A stretch of DNA of 17,546 nucleotides from JAEUIT01 sp034439815 (lineage in GTDB: Bacteria > Planctomycetota > Phycisphaerae > Phycisphaerales > SM1A02), in the NCBI GenBank assembly GCA_034439815.1, contig JAWXBD010000117.1, positions 1 to 17,546 on the forward strand, read 5' to 3'. The position numbers were made by a program, and so were the translations under genes. The first letter of the stretch is position 1, and each line of letters starts with the position of its first letter. Under the pieces are notes generated by a model. It saw only the letters and a program-made list of their open reading frames with translations, was not told where the DNA came from and ran no database searches. Positions 1 through 6,597 of this stretch are shown piece after piece.

Positions 1-122
1 GACTCATAGCGGGCAGCGAGTTCGGCGGGATCGCCCGAGTCTCGCAGCCCCTGAAAACGCACGCCCTTCACGACGCGGCCATCGCGCACATCCAGGCAGG
101 GAATGATCCGGCGGCTCAGCAT
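1..122 (-). CDS. hisF: Imidazole glycerol phosphate synthase cyclase subunit HisF (N-terminal part only)
   Basis: The first 40 or so codons of HisF are visible; the rest lies beyond the window. The start MLSRRIIPCLDVRDGRVVKG and the following VRFQGLRDSGDPAEL are the standard HisF N-terminus, the first beta strand of the (beta/alpha)8 barrel with its catalytic Asp in CLDV. HisF takes ammonia made by HisH and forms imidazole glycerol phosphate and AICAR in the cytoplasm. The ATG at 122 is chosen because a strong ribosome binding site (GGGGAGG at 136-130, minus strand) sits 7 nt before it. The gene overlaps the end of hisH by 7 nt, fitting a coupled HisH-HisF pair. hisA usually lies between hisH and hisF in his operons and is absent here. 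Confidence 0.96.
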   Translation of the reverse strand, partial: MLSRRIIPCLDVRDGRVVKGVRFQGLRDSGDPAELAARYE

Positions 123-748
123 GGCAACGCCTCCCCGCACACCGCCGTCACCACCCATCGCTTGAGCAGACGCAGTCCCGCTGCGCCCGAGAGTTCCGGA
201 TGAAACTGGCAGGCCAGCACTGGTCCGCGCTCGATGGCGGCGGCGAACGGCCCGCCGTACTCGCCAATCGCTCCGCCCCATCCCTGGGGGATCGCGCCCA
301 GCCGGAACGAGTTGGCGAAGTACACGCTGGCGGGCTCGATCATCAGCGACGACTCATTCGGAGCAATCCGGTTCCACCCCATCTGCGGCACTCGAAGCCC
401 GGGCGCAAATCGACACACTCGCCCCCGGATCACGCCCAAGCCAGGCACACCGGGAGACTCTTCGCTGTGATCGCAGAGCATCTGCATACCTAAACAAATC
501 GCCAGGAGCGGCCGGTCGCGCCTTGTGCGTTCAAGAATGGCAACATCGAGGCCCCGCTCGCGCAGCAATGTCATCGCAGGGCCGAAGTTGCCCACGCCCG
601 GCAGGACCACTCCGGTAGCAGCGACGATCTCATCGGGTCGGTCGCTCAGCCGTGTCGGAACCCCGAGACGAGCAAATGCGGCCGCCACAGATGCCAGGTT
701 GGCGCACCCAGTGCGCGCAATGACGATCTCAGGCGGAGTGGCGCTCAC
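116..748 (-). CDS. hisH: Imidazole glycerol phosphate synthase glutaminase subunit HisH
   Basis: This 210-residue protein is a class I glutamine amidotransferase that hydrolyses glutamine and channels ammonia to HisF. It begins with the family pattern IVIARTGCANLASV. The nucleophile is Cys85 in AICLGMQ, with His183 and Glu185 in QFHPELSGAAG completing the triad; length is normal. The GTG start at 748 is chosen over an earlier in-frame ATG because it overlaps the hisB stop (GTGA), has AAGGGGG just upstream, and begins exactly where similarity begins. One oddity is the segment usually written YFVHSY, which here reads YFANSF, so a conserved His and Tyr are replaced. The catalytic triad is intact, so activity is still expected. 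Confidence 0.97.
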   Translation of the reverse strand: MSATPPEIVIARTGCANLASVAAAFARLGVPTRLSDRPDEIVAATGVVLPGVGNFGPAMTLLRERGLDVAILERTRRDRPLLAICLGMQMLCDHSEESPGVPGLGVIRGRVCRFAPGLRVPQMGWNRIAPNESSLMIEPASVYFANSFRLGAIPQGWGGAIGEYGGPFAAAIERGPVLACQFHPELSGAAGLRLLKRWVVTAVCGEALPC

Positions 749-1332
749 AGAACCCCCTTGGTGCTCGGCACGACCGACTCGTCGGTCTGCGCGAGTGCCG
801 CGCGCAGGGCGAGTGCAAGCGACTTGAATGCAGCCTCGGCCCGATGATGGTCGTTGTTGCCTCGGAGCACGTCCACATGGATCGCGGCCCGCAAAGCAGT
901 TGCGAACGAGGCGATGAAGTGTCCGATGTTCTCGCAGGCCAGTCCGCCGATCGCGTCGCGCGTCAGGCCCAGTTCGACCACGGCGCACGGGCGACCCGAG
1001 ATGTCTACAACGGCCCGAGCGAGAGACTCATCAAGTGGGGCATACGCACTTCCAAAGCGGGCGAAGCCGCGGCGCTCGCCCAGTGCCTTGTCGATCGCGG
1101 CGCCCAGCGCGAGCGCGCAGTCCTCGGCCGTGTGATGGTCGTCCACAACAAGGTCTCCGCGGCACACGAGCGTGATGTCCACGCGGGCGTGGCGGCCGAG
1201 TGCCGTGAGCAGGTGGTCGAGGAATCCGATGCCGGTGCGGATGTTGGCGTTCCCGTCGCCGTCGATGTTGATGGAGACCGTGATGTCCGTCTCGTTGGTC
1301 TTGCGCTGAAGTTCGGCGGTGCGAGGATTCAT
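745..1332 (-). CDS. hisB: Imidazoleglycerol-phosphate dehydratase HisB (monofunctional)
   Basis: This 195-residue enzyme dehydrates imidazole glycerol phosphate to imidazole acetol phosphate, step 6 of histidine synthesis. Both metal-binding hallmark motifs are present: DDHHTAEDCALALG near residue 70 and GNNDHHRAEAAFKSLALAL near residue 165. GIGFLDHLL near residue 36 is also typical. The length is that of the dehydratase alone, without the N-terminal phosphatase found in E. coli HisB; here the phosphatase domain is on the preceding HisC protein. The ATG at 1332 overlaps the stop of that gene (ATGA), and the stop overlaps the GTG of hisH. Upstream in-frame codons would run into the hisC gene and are unlike the family. 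Confidence 0.97.
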   Translation of the reverse strand: MNPRTAELQRKTNETDITVSINIDGDGNANIRTGIGFLDHLLTALGRHARVDITLVCRGDLVVDDHHTAEDCALALGAAIDKALGERRGFARFGSAYAPLDESLARAVVDISGRPCAVVELGLTRDAIGGLACENIGHFIASFATALRAAIHVDVLRGNNDHHRAEAAFKSLALALRAALAQTDESVVPSTKGVL

Positions 1333-3107
1333 GGAAGCAACGTCTCCAGTTGGGCGAGAGAGGTGAGGACGATCGCGGCGCCGGCCGAGGTCAGGGTGAT
1401 GGCGGCATCGCCGGTGTCGCCGGGTGCGGGTATCCCCAGCGGCACCACCGCCGCGCCGCGCGCCGCAACGATGTCGTCGGGGGTGTCGCCAATGAGCCAC
1501 GCGGAGCGCACGTCAAGCAGGTCAAGGGCGAGGCGAACAGGCGCGGGACTTGGCTTGGCGGCGGCGTCTTCCATGCACACGAGGACCTGGAAGAGGTCCG
1601 CGATCCCGAAGCGCCGAAGGAATCGCTCGCAGTCGGTCCGTGGCCGTCCGGTGACAATTCCCAGCCGTAACCCGCTTCGCGCTGCGAGCCGGGCCAGAAT
1701 CGCCCGATCCGGAATCAGCGTTTCGGACTCTCGCAGCCCGAGCTGATCCGACGTTCCCTGGTAGATGGACTCGAATCGCGCCGTGATATCTGCGAGAGAG
1801 ATGCTCACGCCGCGCGCCGCCACAAGTCGGTGGGTGAGAACCCAGTCGTTGTTCGCATCGCCCAATGACTTCGCCCGACTGATCTCGGCGGCGGTCAGGG
1901 CAACACCGAAGGACTTGGCGGTGAGCACGATCGCCCGCCTGTACGACGCGGACACGTCCGCCAGCACGCCGTCCATGTCCAGCAGTACGGCCTCTGGTCG
2001 AAGCGCCGCCCCCAGCCCCCGAGTGAGCCGTTCAAATGCGGCCTTCTCGCCCGGGCACGTGATCCGCAGACAACAGTCCAGCCCCTTGCCCGCAGCAAAC
2101 ATGCGAACACCGATCCCCAGCCCCGCCAGCGCGTACCAGACCCACTCGCTTCGTTCGGAGCTGTCAAACTCTGCAAGGACGAAGTTGGCCTGCGAGGGCT
2201 TCGGGCGCGCACCGAGCCGACGGAGTGTCTCTGCGAGTATGCCCCGCTCTTCGCGCACCCGAGAGACGACACGCGACAGATTTGCAGGCGCTTGCTCCAG
2301 TGCGGATGCTGCCACCGCAAGGCTCAGCGATGACACCGGAAAAGGCGACCCCATGGCCCGCATAGCTTGCATGACGCGGCGCGGCCCGATCGCATATCCG
2401 ACGCGCAAGCCCGCCAGTCCAAATGCCTTTGAGAACGTCCGGACCACGACGGCATTCGGCAGGGCAAGGGCCGCCCGCGTGAGGTCTTCGTCGGCGAACT
2501 CCGTGTAGGCCAGGTCCACAAGAAGGAGCGCTTCAGGCGCCGCCGCCGACAGCACTTCCAGATCAACACGCGAGGCAACCGCGCCGGTCGGGTTGTTGGG
2601 CGAGACGACCGCGATCATGGCAGTGCGGTCGTCGATGACTCCGAGAACGGCCTGGATCGGATACTCGCCCTCGGGCCACGGCACACGGGCAACTTCCGCC
2701 CCCGCCAAGCGTGCGTTCCGCTCGATCATCTCAAACGTCGGTACCGGCACAACGATCGTGCGGCCGGGCTCCAGGCACGCCCGGCAGGCACGGTCGATCG
2801 CGTCGTCCCCACCGGCCGTCACGAGCACACACGCAGGGTCCACTTGCATTCGCGCGGCCAGTGTCCGTTCGAGTGGGGCGGTGCTCGGATATCTGCGGGC
2901 AAGATCCGGGCCGAGCCGGGCAAGCTGATCGAGCTCCGGCTCCGGCCCTTCCAATCCCCACCGCGGGCCTTCGTTCGCATCGAGGAACAGGTCGATCGGC
3001 CGTCCCGACACGGGTGGCGAATAGGCAATCACGTCGGTCGCACGGCGGCTGAGCCGTACCGATCCGCGCGTGCCGGTCACGGGCGCGATGTCCCGGGTGT
3101 TGGTCAT
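1329..3107 (-). CDS. hisC: Fusion of histidinol-phosphate aminotransferase (HisC) with a HAD-type phosphatase, likely histidinol-phosphatase
   Basis: This 592-residue protein has two parts. Residues 1-370 are a fold-type I PLP aminotransferase of the HisC family: LDANEGPRWG (42-51), SPNNPTGAV (169-177), DLAYTEF (198-204), the PLP lysine K227 in FSKAFGLAGLRVGY, and R348 in LRIT. The usual DEAY has become DLAY. Residues 371-592 form a HAD phosphatase: motif I LLDMDGVLAD with nucleophile D377 and acid/base D379, motif II T486 in VTGRP, motif III K518, and motif IV GDTPDD (540-545). The 109 residues between motifs I and II indicate a C1 cap, unlike the capless phosphatase half of E. coli HisB. 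The two activities are consecutive (imidazole acetol phosphate to histidinol phosphate to histidinol), so the fusion makes metabolic sense; the substrate of the HAD part is inferred. The ATG overlaps the hisG stop and no binding site is seen, so coupling is likely. Confidence 0.93.
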   Translation of the reverse strand: MTNTRDIAPVTGTRGSVRLSRRATDVIAYSPPVSGRPIDLFLDANEGPRWGLEGPEPELDQLARLGPDLARRYPSTAPLERTLAARMQVDPACVLVTAGGDDAIDRACRACLEPGRTIVVPVPTFEMIERNARLAGAEVARVPWPEGEYPIQAVLGVIDDRTAMIAVVSPNNPTGAVASRVDLEVLSAAAPEALLLVDLAYTEFADEDLTRAALALPNAVVVRTFSKAFGLAGLRVGYAIGPRRVMQAMRAMGSPFPVSSLSLAVAASALEQAPANLSRVVSRVREERGILAETLRRLGARPKPSQANFVLAEFDSSERSEWVWYALAGLGIGVRMFAAGKGLDCCLRITCPGEKAAFERLTRGLGAALRPEAVLLDMDGVLADVSASYRRAIVLTAKSFGVALTAAEISRAKSLGDANNDWVLTHRLVAARGVSISLADITARFESIYQGTSDQLGLRESETLIPDRAILARLAARSGLRLGIVTGRPRTDCERFLRRFGIADLFQVLVCMEDAAAKPSPAPVRLALDLLDVRSAWLIGDTPDDIVAARGAAVVPLGIPAPGDTGDAAITLTSAGAAIVLTSLAQLETLLP

Positions 3108-3994
3108 GGGATGATCTGCGTAAGTTGGCTCACGACGATGTCTGTGCCGCCTCGGGCCTTGATCTCCGGGATGAGCAGCGGCAACTGCTTCCGCGGCACC
3201 GCCGCCTTGACCGCGAAACCGGTTGCACCGTGCAAGGGCGAGATCGTCGGCTCGCGCATGCACGGTAGGACCGAGACCACGGCCTCAAGCGATCCAGGGC
3301 CGACGTTCACTTCGAGCATGACGCGCTCGCGCGCTTCGAGCACCGAGCGAAGGAGCATCACGAGTCGGTCGATCGCCGAGCGTGTGGGAGGGTCTTCGTA
3401 TCCCCGGCGGCTCGCGTACAGCCGTGTCGACGACGACATGATTTCGGCGAAAACGACCAGTCCGTTCGCCCTGAGCGTGTCGCCTGAGGCGGCGATGTCG
3501 ACGACGCAGTCTGCGTCCTCCGGCGGGAACACCTCAGTTGCGCCATAGGACCGGACGAATCGTGCCTCGATGTTCGCCGTGACCATCCATGCTCGCGTGA
3601 TGGCCTCGTATTCCGAAGCGATCACCAGCGGGCGGCGCGGCAGCCGTCCATCGGTCAGCAGCCCGGCTGGGGCCGCCGCCACCAGTCGCACCGCATCCAG
3701 CCCCGTGTCGAGAACTTCAACCAGGTCGGCGTCCAACTCCCGCACCCAGTCTGCACCGGCGAATCCCACGTCACGGGTGCCCGATGCGAGCATCTCAACC
3801 ACATTCTGCGGCTTGAGAATCTTCGCCGCGATCCCCGGAATGGATACGGACGGTCGATACCCGCGACTCCCCGCACGCACCTGAATGCCCGCGTCAGCGA
3901 GCAGCGTGAAGACGCTCTCCTGCATCCTGCCCTTGGGCAGCGCGAGTTCGAGTGGGCCGTTGCCCGGGGCTTGCTTGGCAGATTCGATCGGCAT
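3104..3994 (-). CDS. hisG: ATP phosphoribosyltransferase HisG, long form with regulatory domain
   Basis: HisG joins ATP and PRPP in the first, feedback-controlled step of histidine synthesis. The 296-residue protein starts with LELALPKGRM (15-24), a family signature, and carries the PRPP-binding segment DIAASGDTLRANGL (167-180). Residues from about 220 to 296 form the C-terminal regulatory domain (PTISPLHGATGFAVKA and a final TDIVVSQLTQIIP), so this is the long form, which is inhibited by histidine and needs no HisZ. Two earlier in-frame ATGs exist (4045 and 4006). The one at 3994 is preferred because GGGAG lies 5 nt before it and the protein then has the usual length. It is the first enzyme gene behind the leader and attenuator. 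Confidence 0.95.
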   Translation of the reverse strand: MPIESAKQAPGNGPLELALPKGRMQESVFTLLADAGIQVRAGSRGYRPSVSIPGIAAKILKPQNVVEMLASGTRDVGFAGADWVRELDADLVEVLDTGLDAVRLVAAAPAGLLTDGRLPRRPLVIASEYEAITRAWMVTANIEARFVRSYGATEVFPPEDADCVVDIAASGDTLRANGLVVFAEIMSSSTRLYASRRGYEDPPTRSAIDRLVMLLRSVLEARERVMLEVNVGPGSLEAVVSVLPCMREPTISPLHGATGFAVKAAVPRKQLPLLIPEIKARGGTDIVVSQLTQIIP

Positions 3995-4034
3995 GGTGGC
4001 TCCCATGCCGGACCCGGCCACCGCCGAGCGCTCC

Positions 4035-4070
4035 AAAAAGCACACGACGCCGGCACTGGGGCCGGCGTCG
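4035..4070 (-). terminator. Terminator hairpin of the his attenuator
   Basis: Read on the minus strand, a perfect 10-bp stem CGACGCCGGC / GCCGGCGTCG (4070-4061 and 4054-4045) with loop CCCAGT is followed by TGTGC and then five T (4039-4035). It lies between the His-rich leader peptide and hisG, where a regulated terminator belongs. The T-run is 5 nt from the stem and short, so it may leak. Its 5' arm can pair instead with the end of the leader coding region, as described for the antiterminator. Confidence 0.78.
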
Positions 4071-4135
4071 ATGGATTGGCTGGAACTATCCGCAGCGCAC
4101 CATCAGCCGGCCATGCTGTGAGCATGGTGATGGCG
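4060..4135 (-). promoter_or_regulatory. his attenuator: alternative 1:2 (pause) and 2:3 (antiterminator) RNA pairings
   Basis: Two exclusive structures can be drawn by hand on the minus-strand RNA. Pairing 1:2 joins CGCCAUCA (4135-4128) with UGAUGGUG (4105-4098, one G-U) and CCAUGCU (4127-4121) with AGCAUGG (4117-4111), with a 3-nt loop and a 5-nt bulge. Pairing 2:3 joins GGCCGGCUGAUGG (4112-4100) with CCAUCGACGCCGGCC (4074-4060): 13 pairs including one G-U, with a 2-nt bulge. Segment 1 consists of the His codons, segment 2 contains the leader stop codon, and segment 3 is the 5' side of the terminator. A ribosome stalled on His codons frees segment 2 to form the antiterminator. A ribosome reaching the stop covers segment 2 and lets the terminator form. 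Confidence 0.8.
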
Positions 4136-4162
4136 ATGATGGATGCGGGTGAGCGAGGTCAT
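4103..4162 (-). CDS. hisL: Histidine operon leader peptide
   Basis: This 19-codon frame encodes MTSLTRIHHRHHHAHSMAG, with six His within eight codons (CAU CAU CGC CAU CAC CAU GCU CAC). It lies just upstream of hisG, on the same strand, between a promoter and a terminator-like hairpin. Its product is not expected to have a function of its own: translation measures charged tRNA-His, as hisL does in enterobacteria. No ribosome binding site is visible, and the predicted transcription start falls on or within about two bases of the ATG, so it may be translated from a leaderless end. The stop codon UGA lies inside the switching RNA segment. The position and matched RNA structures make chance unlikely. 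The symbol is by analogy, as the sequence is not homologous to the E. coli peptide. Confidence 0.85.
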   Translation of the reverse strand: MTSLTRIHHRHHHAHSMAG

Positions 4163-4170
4163 TGGCGTGG

Positions 4171-4198
4171 AGGATAGCAGCGCGATCGCGTTTGGCAA
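4171..4198 (-). promoter_or_regulatory. Predicted sigma-70-type promoter of the his operon
   Basis: On the minus strand TTGCCA (4198-4193, 5 of 6 to the consensus -35) is followed after 16 nt by TATCCT (4176-4171, 4 of 6 to the -10), which is also preceded by TGC as in extended -10 promoters. Eight bases separate the -10 from the ATG of the His-rich leader, so transcription would begin at or next to that ATG. No other good candidate lies in the gap between the neighbouring gene and the leader. Confidence 0.6.
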
Positions 4199-4200
4199 CA

Positions 4201-4220
4201 CCGTCCTCGACTGAGGGCGG
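4201..4220 (-). terminator. Weak hairpin after the beta-propeller gene
   Basis: The minus strand can form CCGCCCTC-AGTC-GAGGACGG, an 8-nt stem with one C/A mismatch and a 4-nt loop, about 45 nt after the stop of the upstream gene and just before the his -35 box. No T-run follows, so it would be at most a weak or Rho-assisted end. It may help keep read-through out of the his operon. Confidence 0.25.
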
Positions 4221-4265
4221 CGTTGTTGTTGTCCGAGTCCGTGACGTTGCGCTATGTTCGCGCGA

Positions 4266-5984
4266 TCACGACGTCCAGTTGCCAAGGAGAATGTTGAGGT
4301 CCGCGGTGTCGACCGCCGAGTCGCCGTTCAGATCAGCGATGCTCCCACCTTTGCGAGCACCCCATTCGCCGAGCAAGATCGAGAGGTCCTTGCCGTCGAT
4401 CTTTCCATCGTCATTCAGGCTGCCGGCAACCTTCTGCACCTTCCAGATCTTGCCGGTGCCGGGTCCCGTGAGCATGAGCGCGGGCTGAAAGATTCCGAGA
4501 TCAACGACGAGCATCGCGTCACCGTGAAAGACGACGTCAAGCGGCGCGACGATGATCGCGGGATTGAAGATCTCGTCCGGCGTGCTGCCCATGTTCGCGA
4601 TGAACTCATGCACCTCACCGGAGTTTCGATCGATGCGATGCACGCGATGGCCGGTGTGCTCGTCGACGGCACCGGTGGCCGGGTTGAACGAGCCGTTCTC
4701 GGCAAGGAAAAGGTCGCCCATGAATCCGAAGGTTTCGCTTTCCGAGAAATCGAACTTCGTGAGCGACGGGTGATTGGCGACCTCAGTGAACGCCGGCTCG
4801 ACCGCGAGTCCTGTCGTGTCGAGCACCGGCTGCGGGCATTGAATCGGCAGGATCGCCGGTGCAGCGCAGAAGATCGGTTCGGTCACGCTCGCGACGCCGC
4901 CCGTGGCCTCATCGTGGAAGAAGTCGGGCCAACCGAAGAATTCGACCGCGCCGCCAACCGTCATGACGAACACGTCGTCGTAGTCCTCGGCGATCGAACG
5001 CGATCCGACCGGCTTCAGCGTGCCGTCGATCATCGCCGAGCGGATGTCTGAACCGTTGTTGCTCACGAAGAGCGTCGTCGCATCCGAAGGATCGAAACCG
5101 ATGCCGTACGGATTGCGGAGTCCCCACGCTTCGAGCGTGAGCGAGGCCATGACATCGGACGCGTCGGGGTCGAACGAATACACCGAGCCTCCGCCCGCGA
5201 TGATTCCTTCCTGCGGCGTCGATGGTGTCGCGGCGGGCAGTATCGTGCCGGGCGCAACGGGGCCGCTTCCGAACGGTCGATACGGCGCGGTGATCAGCGT
5301 TGCGGTGGGATCGAGCGGGAAGGGCTCAACCGTTTGAAAGCTCGTCCCGTTCAACGTGATCGCGACGGGCGGAAAATCATGAAACGCCGGGTAGAGCTCG
5401 AGCCAGCCTTCGACGATCCAGTTGTCGGCACCGACCACCGACGAGTTCGTCACGGACCCCTGCGAGAAGTACCCGCGGCCGTCCGTGCCAAAGACAATCT
5501 GATTGCTGTGGTGATCACCGGACGACGGGAGGCCCGTGATCACCGTCGTGAACGTGCCTGCGGGATTGCTCGGTTGGAACTTCGAAATGGCGCCGACCGC
5601 CCAGCCGTTGGCGCCGACTTGGCGGTGCGAAAGCCACAGCCATCCGTCGCGGAACGCCAAATCGTTCAGGGGTCCCATCAAGGTCCCTTGCGGAAGGTCG
5701 GTGACGCTGAGAATGGTGGTGACGGTGAGGTCGTTCGCAACGGCCTTCACCTTCGGCGGGTTCGTCGGGAGATGACCTGCTTCGGCCACCCACATCATCG
5801 TGCCGTCGGTGACGAGGCTGGTCGGGTAGTCGAAGCCTCCCACAAGCGGAACAAGTGTGTAGCCGGGCGCGACGAAGAGATGATCGTCGGTGCCGGCGTA
5901 GGCGATTGGGCCCATGGTGACGGCGACCGCGACGGTTCCTGCGCGCAGCAGCGCGCCCCGAACGTTTCGAGTTTGCTGATTCAT
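4266..5984 (-). CDS. Secreted glucose/sorbosone-dehydrogenase-like beta-propeller protein with dockerin-like C-terminal repeats
   Basis: The 572-residue protein has a signal peptide (positive start with R6, R9 and R14, hydrophobic core about 15-28, likely cut after AYA at 28-30). Residues about 35-515 look like a beta-propeller of the glucose/sorbosone dehydrogenase or PQQ sugar dehydrogenase type: PTSLVTDGTMMWVAEAG (54-70), GLPSSGDHHSNQIVFGTDGR (151-170), YFSQGSVTNSSVVGADN (172-188) and WGLRNPYGIGFDPSD (287-301). The last 52 residues hold two dockerin-like repeats, LNDDGKIDGKDLSILLGEWG and DLNGDSAVDTADLNILLGNW, with Ca-binding D/N spacing. Such tails are common in exported planctomycete proteins, where their partner is uncertain. 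The ATG at 5984 is chosen because the signal peptide begins there and a purine-rich AAAGGG lies about 10 nt upstream. Enzyme activity and substrate are not established. Confidence 0.85.
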   Translation of the reverse strand: MNQQTRNVRGALLRAGTVAVAVTMGPIAYAGTDDHLFVAPGYTLVPLVGGFDYPTSLVTDGTMMWVAEAGHLPTNPPKVKAVANDLTVTTILSVTDLPQGTLMGPLNDLAFRDGWLWLSHRQVGANGWAVGAISKFQPSNPAGTFTTVITGLPSSGDHHSNQIVFGTDGRGYFSQGSVTNSSVVGADNWIVEGWLELYPAFHDFPPVAITLNGTSFQTVEPFPLDPTATLITAPYRPFGSGPVAPGTILPAATPSTPQEGIIAGGGSVYSFDPDASDVMASLTLEAWGLRNPYGIGFDPSDATTLFVSNNGSDIRSAMIDGTLKPVGSRSIAEDYDDVFVMTVGGAVEFFGWPDFFHDEATGGVASVTEPIFCAAPAILPIQCPQPVLDTTGLAVEPAFTEVANHPSLTKFDFSESETFGFMGDLFLAENGSFNPATGAVDEHTGHRVHRIDRNSGEVHEFIANMGSTPDEIFNPAIIVAPLDVVFHGDAMLVVDLGIFQPALMLTGPGTGKIWKVQKVAGSLNDDGKIDGKDLSILLGEWGARKGGSIADLNGDSAVDTADLNILLGNWTS

Positions 5985-6202
5985 TTTCCGCGTCCCTTTC
6001 CAGTGAGCAATGAGCCATCGCGACGGCGACACGCACCACTGCATCGGCAAACGCAGACGTTACGAGGCGGACGTGAGTCGCGCTATGGGGCGGATCCGTG
6101 CAACGATCGCGTTCGCACCCCGAGTGAGCCTGTCGTGATCGAGTCGCCGCTGCACGAACGCAGAGACCACTGATGCGCCTCATAGTCCCTCATAGCCGGT
6201 GC

Positions 6203-6245
6203 GGAAACATTCGGGAAACAAACGGAACACACACGTTGCGGAACA
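6203..6245 (+). repeat. Four GGAA(A)CA direct repeats
   Basis: GGAAACA occurs at 6203 and 6214, with shorter forms GGAACA at 6224 and 6240. Start-to-start distances are 11, 10 and 16 bases, so the first three are close to one helical turn apart. They lie over 200 bases before the start of the minus-strand beta-propeller gene and over 400 before the STAS gene. A protein-binding site is one reading; chance in a purine-rich stretch is another. Confidence 0.35.
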
Positions 6246-6291
6246 TACAGACCACAGGCGTTCGATCACGTATGGGACGAGGACGGCATGA

Positions 6292-6450
6292 GCGAGCAGT
6301 TTCATTCAGCGCCTCGTCGCCGCCGCCGTGCAGGTCCGACTGGCCAGTGCGCGGCGGGCGTCCTCGGCGGGGGCCGAGCTTGGGGGGCCGAGCTTGTGTG
6401 TCCTCCAAGAGGCGGCGAAACTGTCGCTGCAAACTTTTGGCATGGCATGA
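6292..6450 (+). pseudogene. Possible remnant of a STAS-like gene
   Basis: This open frame has no ATG and is closed upstream by TGA at 6289. It reads SSFIQRLVAAAVQVRLASAR, then RASSAGAELGGPSLCVLQEA, and ends AKLSLQTFGMA. High third-position GC (roughly 80%) marks it as the best coding frame here, and the helix-strand-helix flavour resembles the C-terminal half of small STAS proteins, where a helix such as LQLLLAxxRxAxxxG is followed by a PSxxLxEAAxLLGL-type helix. The N-terminal half is missing and no ribosome binding site is present. It contains the 14-bp tandem duplication, which would shift the frame. The assignment is tentative. Confidence 0.25.
6369..6396 (+). repeat. Exact 14-bp tandem duplication
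   Basis: GGGGGCCGAGCTTG occurs twice back to back (6369-6382 and 6383-6396) without mismatch. Since 14 is not a multiple of three, its gain would break any reading frame crossing it. It looks like a recent slippage or repair duplication. Confidence 0.8.
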
Positions 6451-6588
6451 TCAACGGCCAAAGGAGTGAAGCGCAGATGACGCAAGAGCGCCGGAGTGAT
6501 CGGCGCGCGCTGATCATGTTCGATTTGCGTTAAGACCGCTGTGTACGAACTGTTACGACGCTGTTCGCCGCGCGGCTCGGGGCGCCGC

Positions 6589-6597
6589 TGCTATCTT
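6589..6597 (+). promoter_or_regulatory. Candidate extended -10 promoter of the STAS gene
   Basis: TGC-TATCTT at 6589-6597 matches the extended -10 pattern TGN-TATAAT at 4 of 6 core positions and resembles the his promoter element TGC-TATCCT. No clear -35 box is visible in the very GC-rich upstream bases. It would give a 5' leader of about 57 nt containing the AAGGAG site. Confidence 0.35.

Noticed and set aside
4035..4198. T-box riboswitch as the control element of the his operon
   Set aside because: No T-box core sequence is seen and the leader is too short; the His-rich peptide and nested hairpins explain it better.
6288..6533. 81-codon plus-strand frame with ATG at 6288
   Set aside because: It is Arg/Gly-rich with weaker third-position GC than the alternative frame and no recognisable pattern, and the 14-bp duplication lies inside it.
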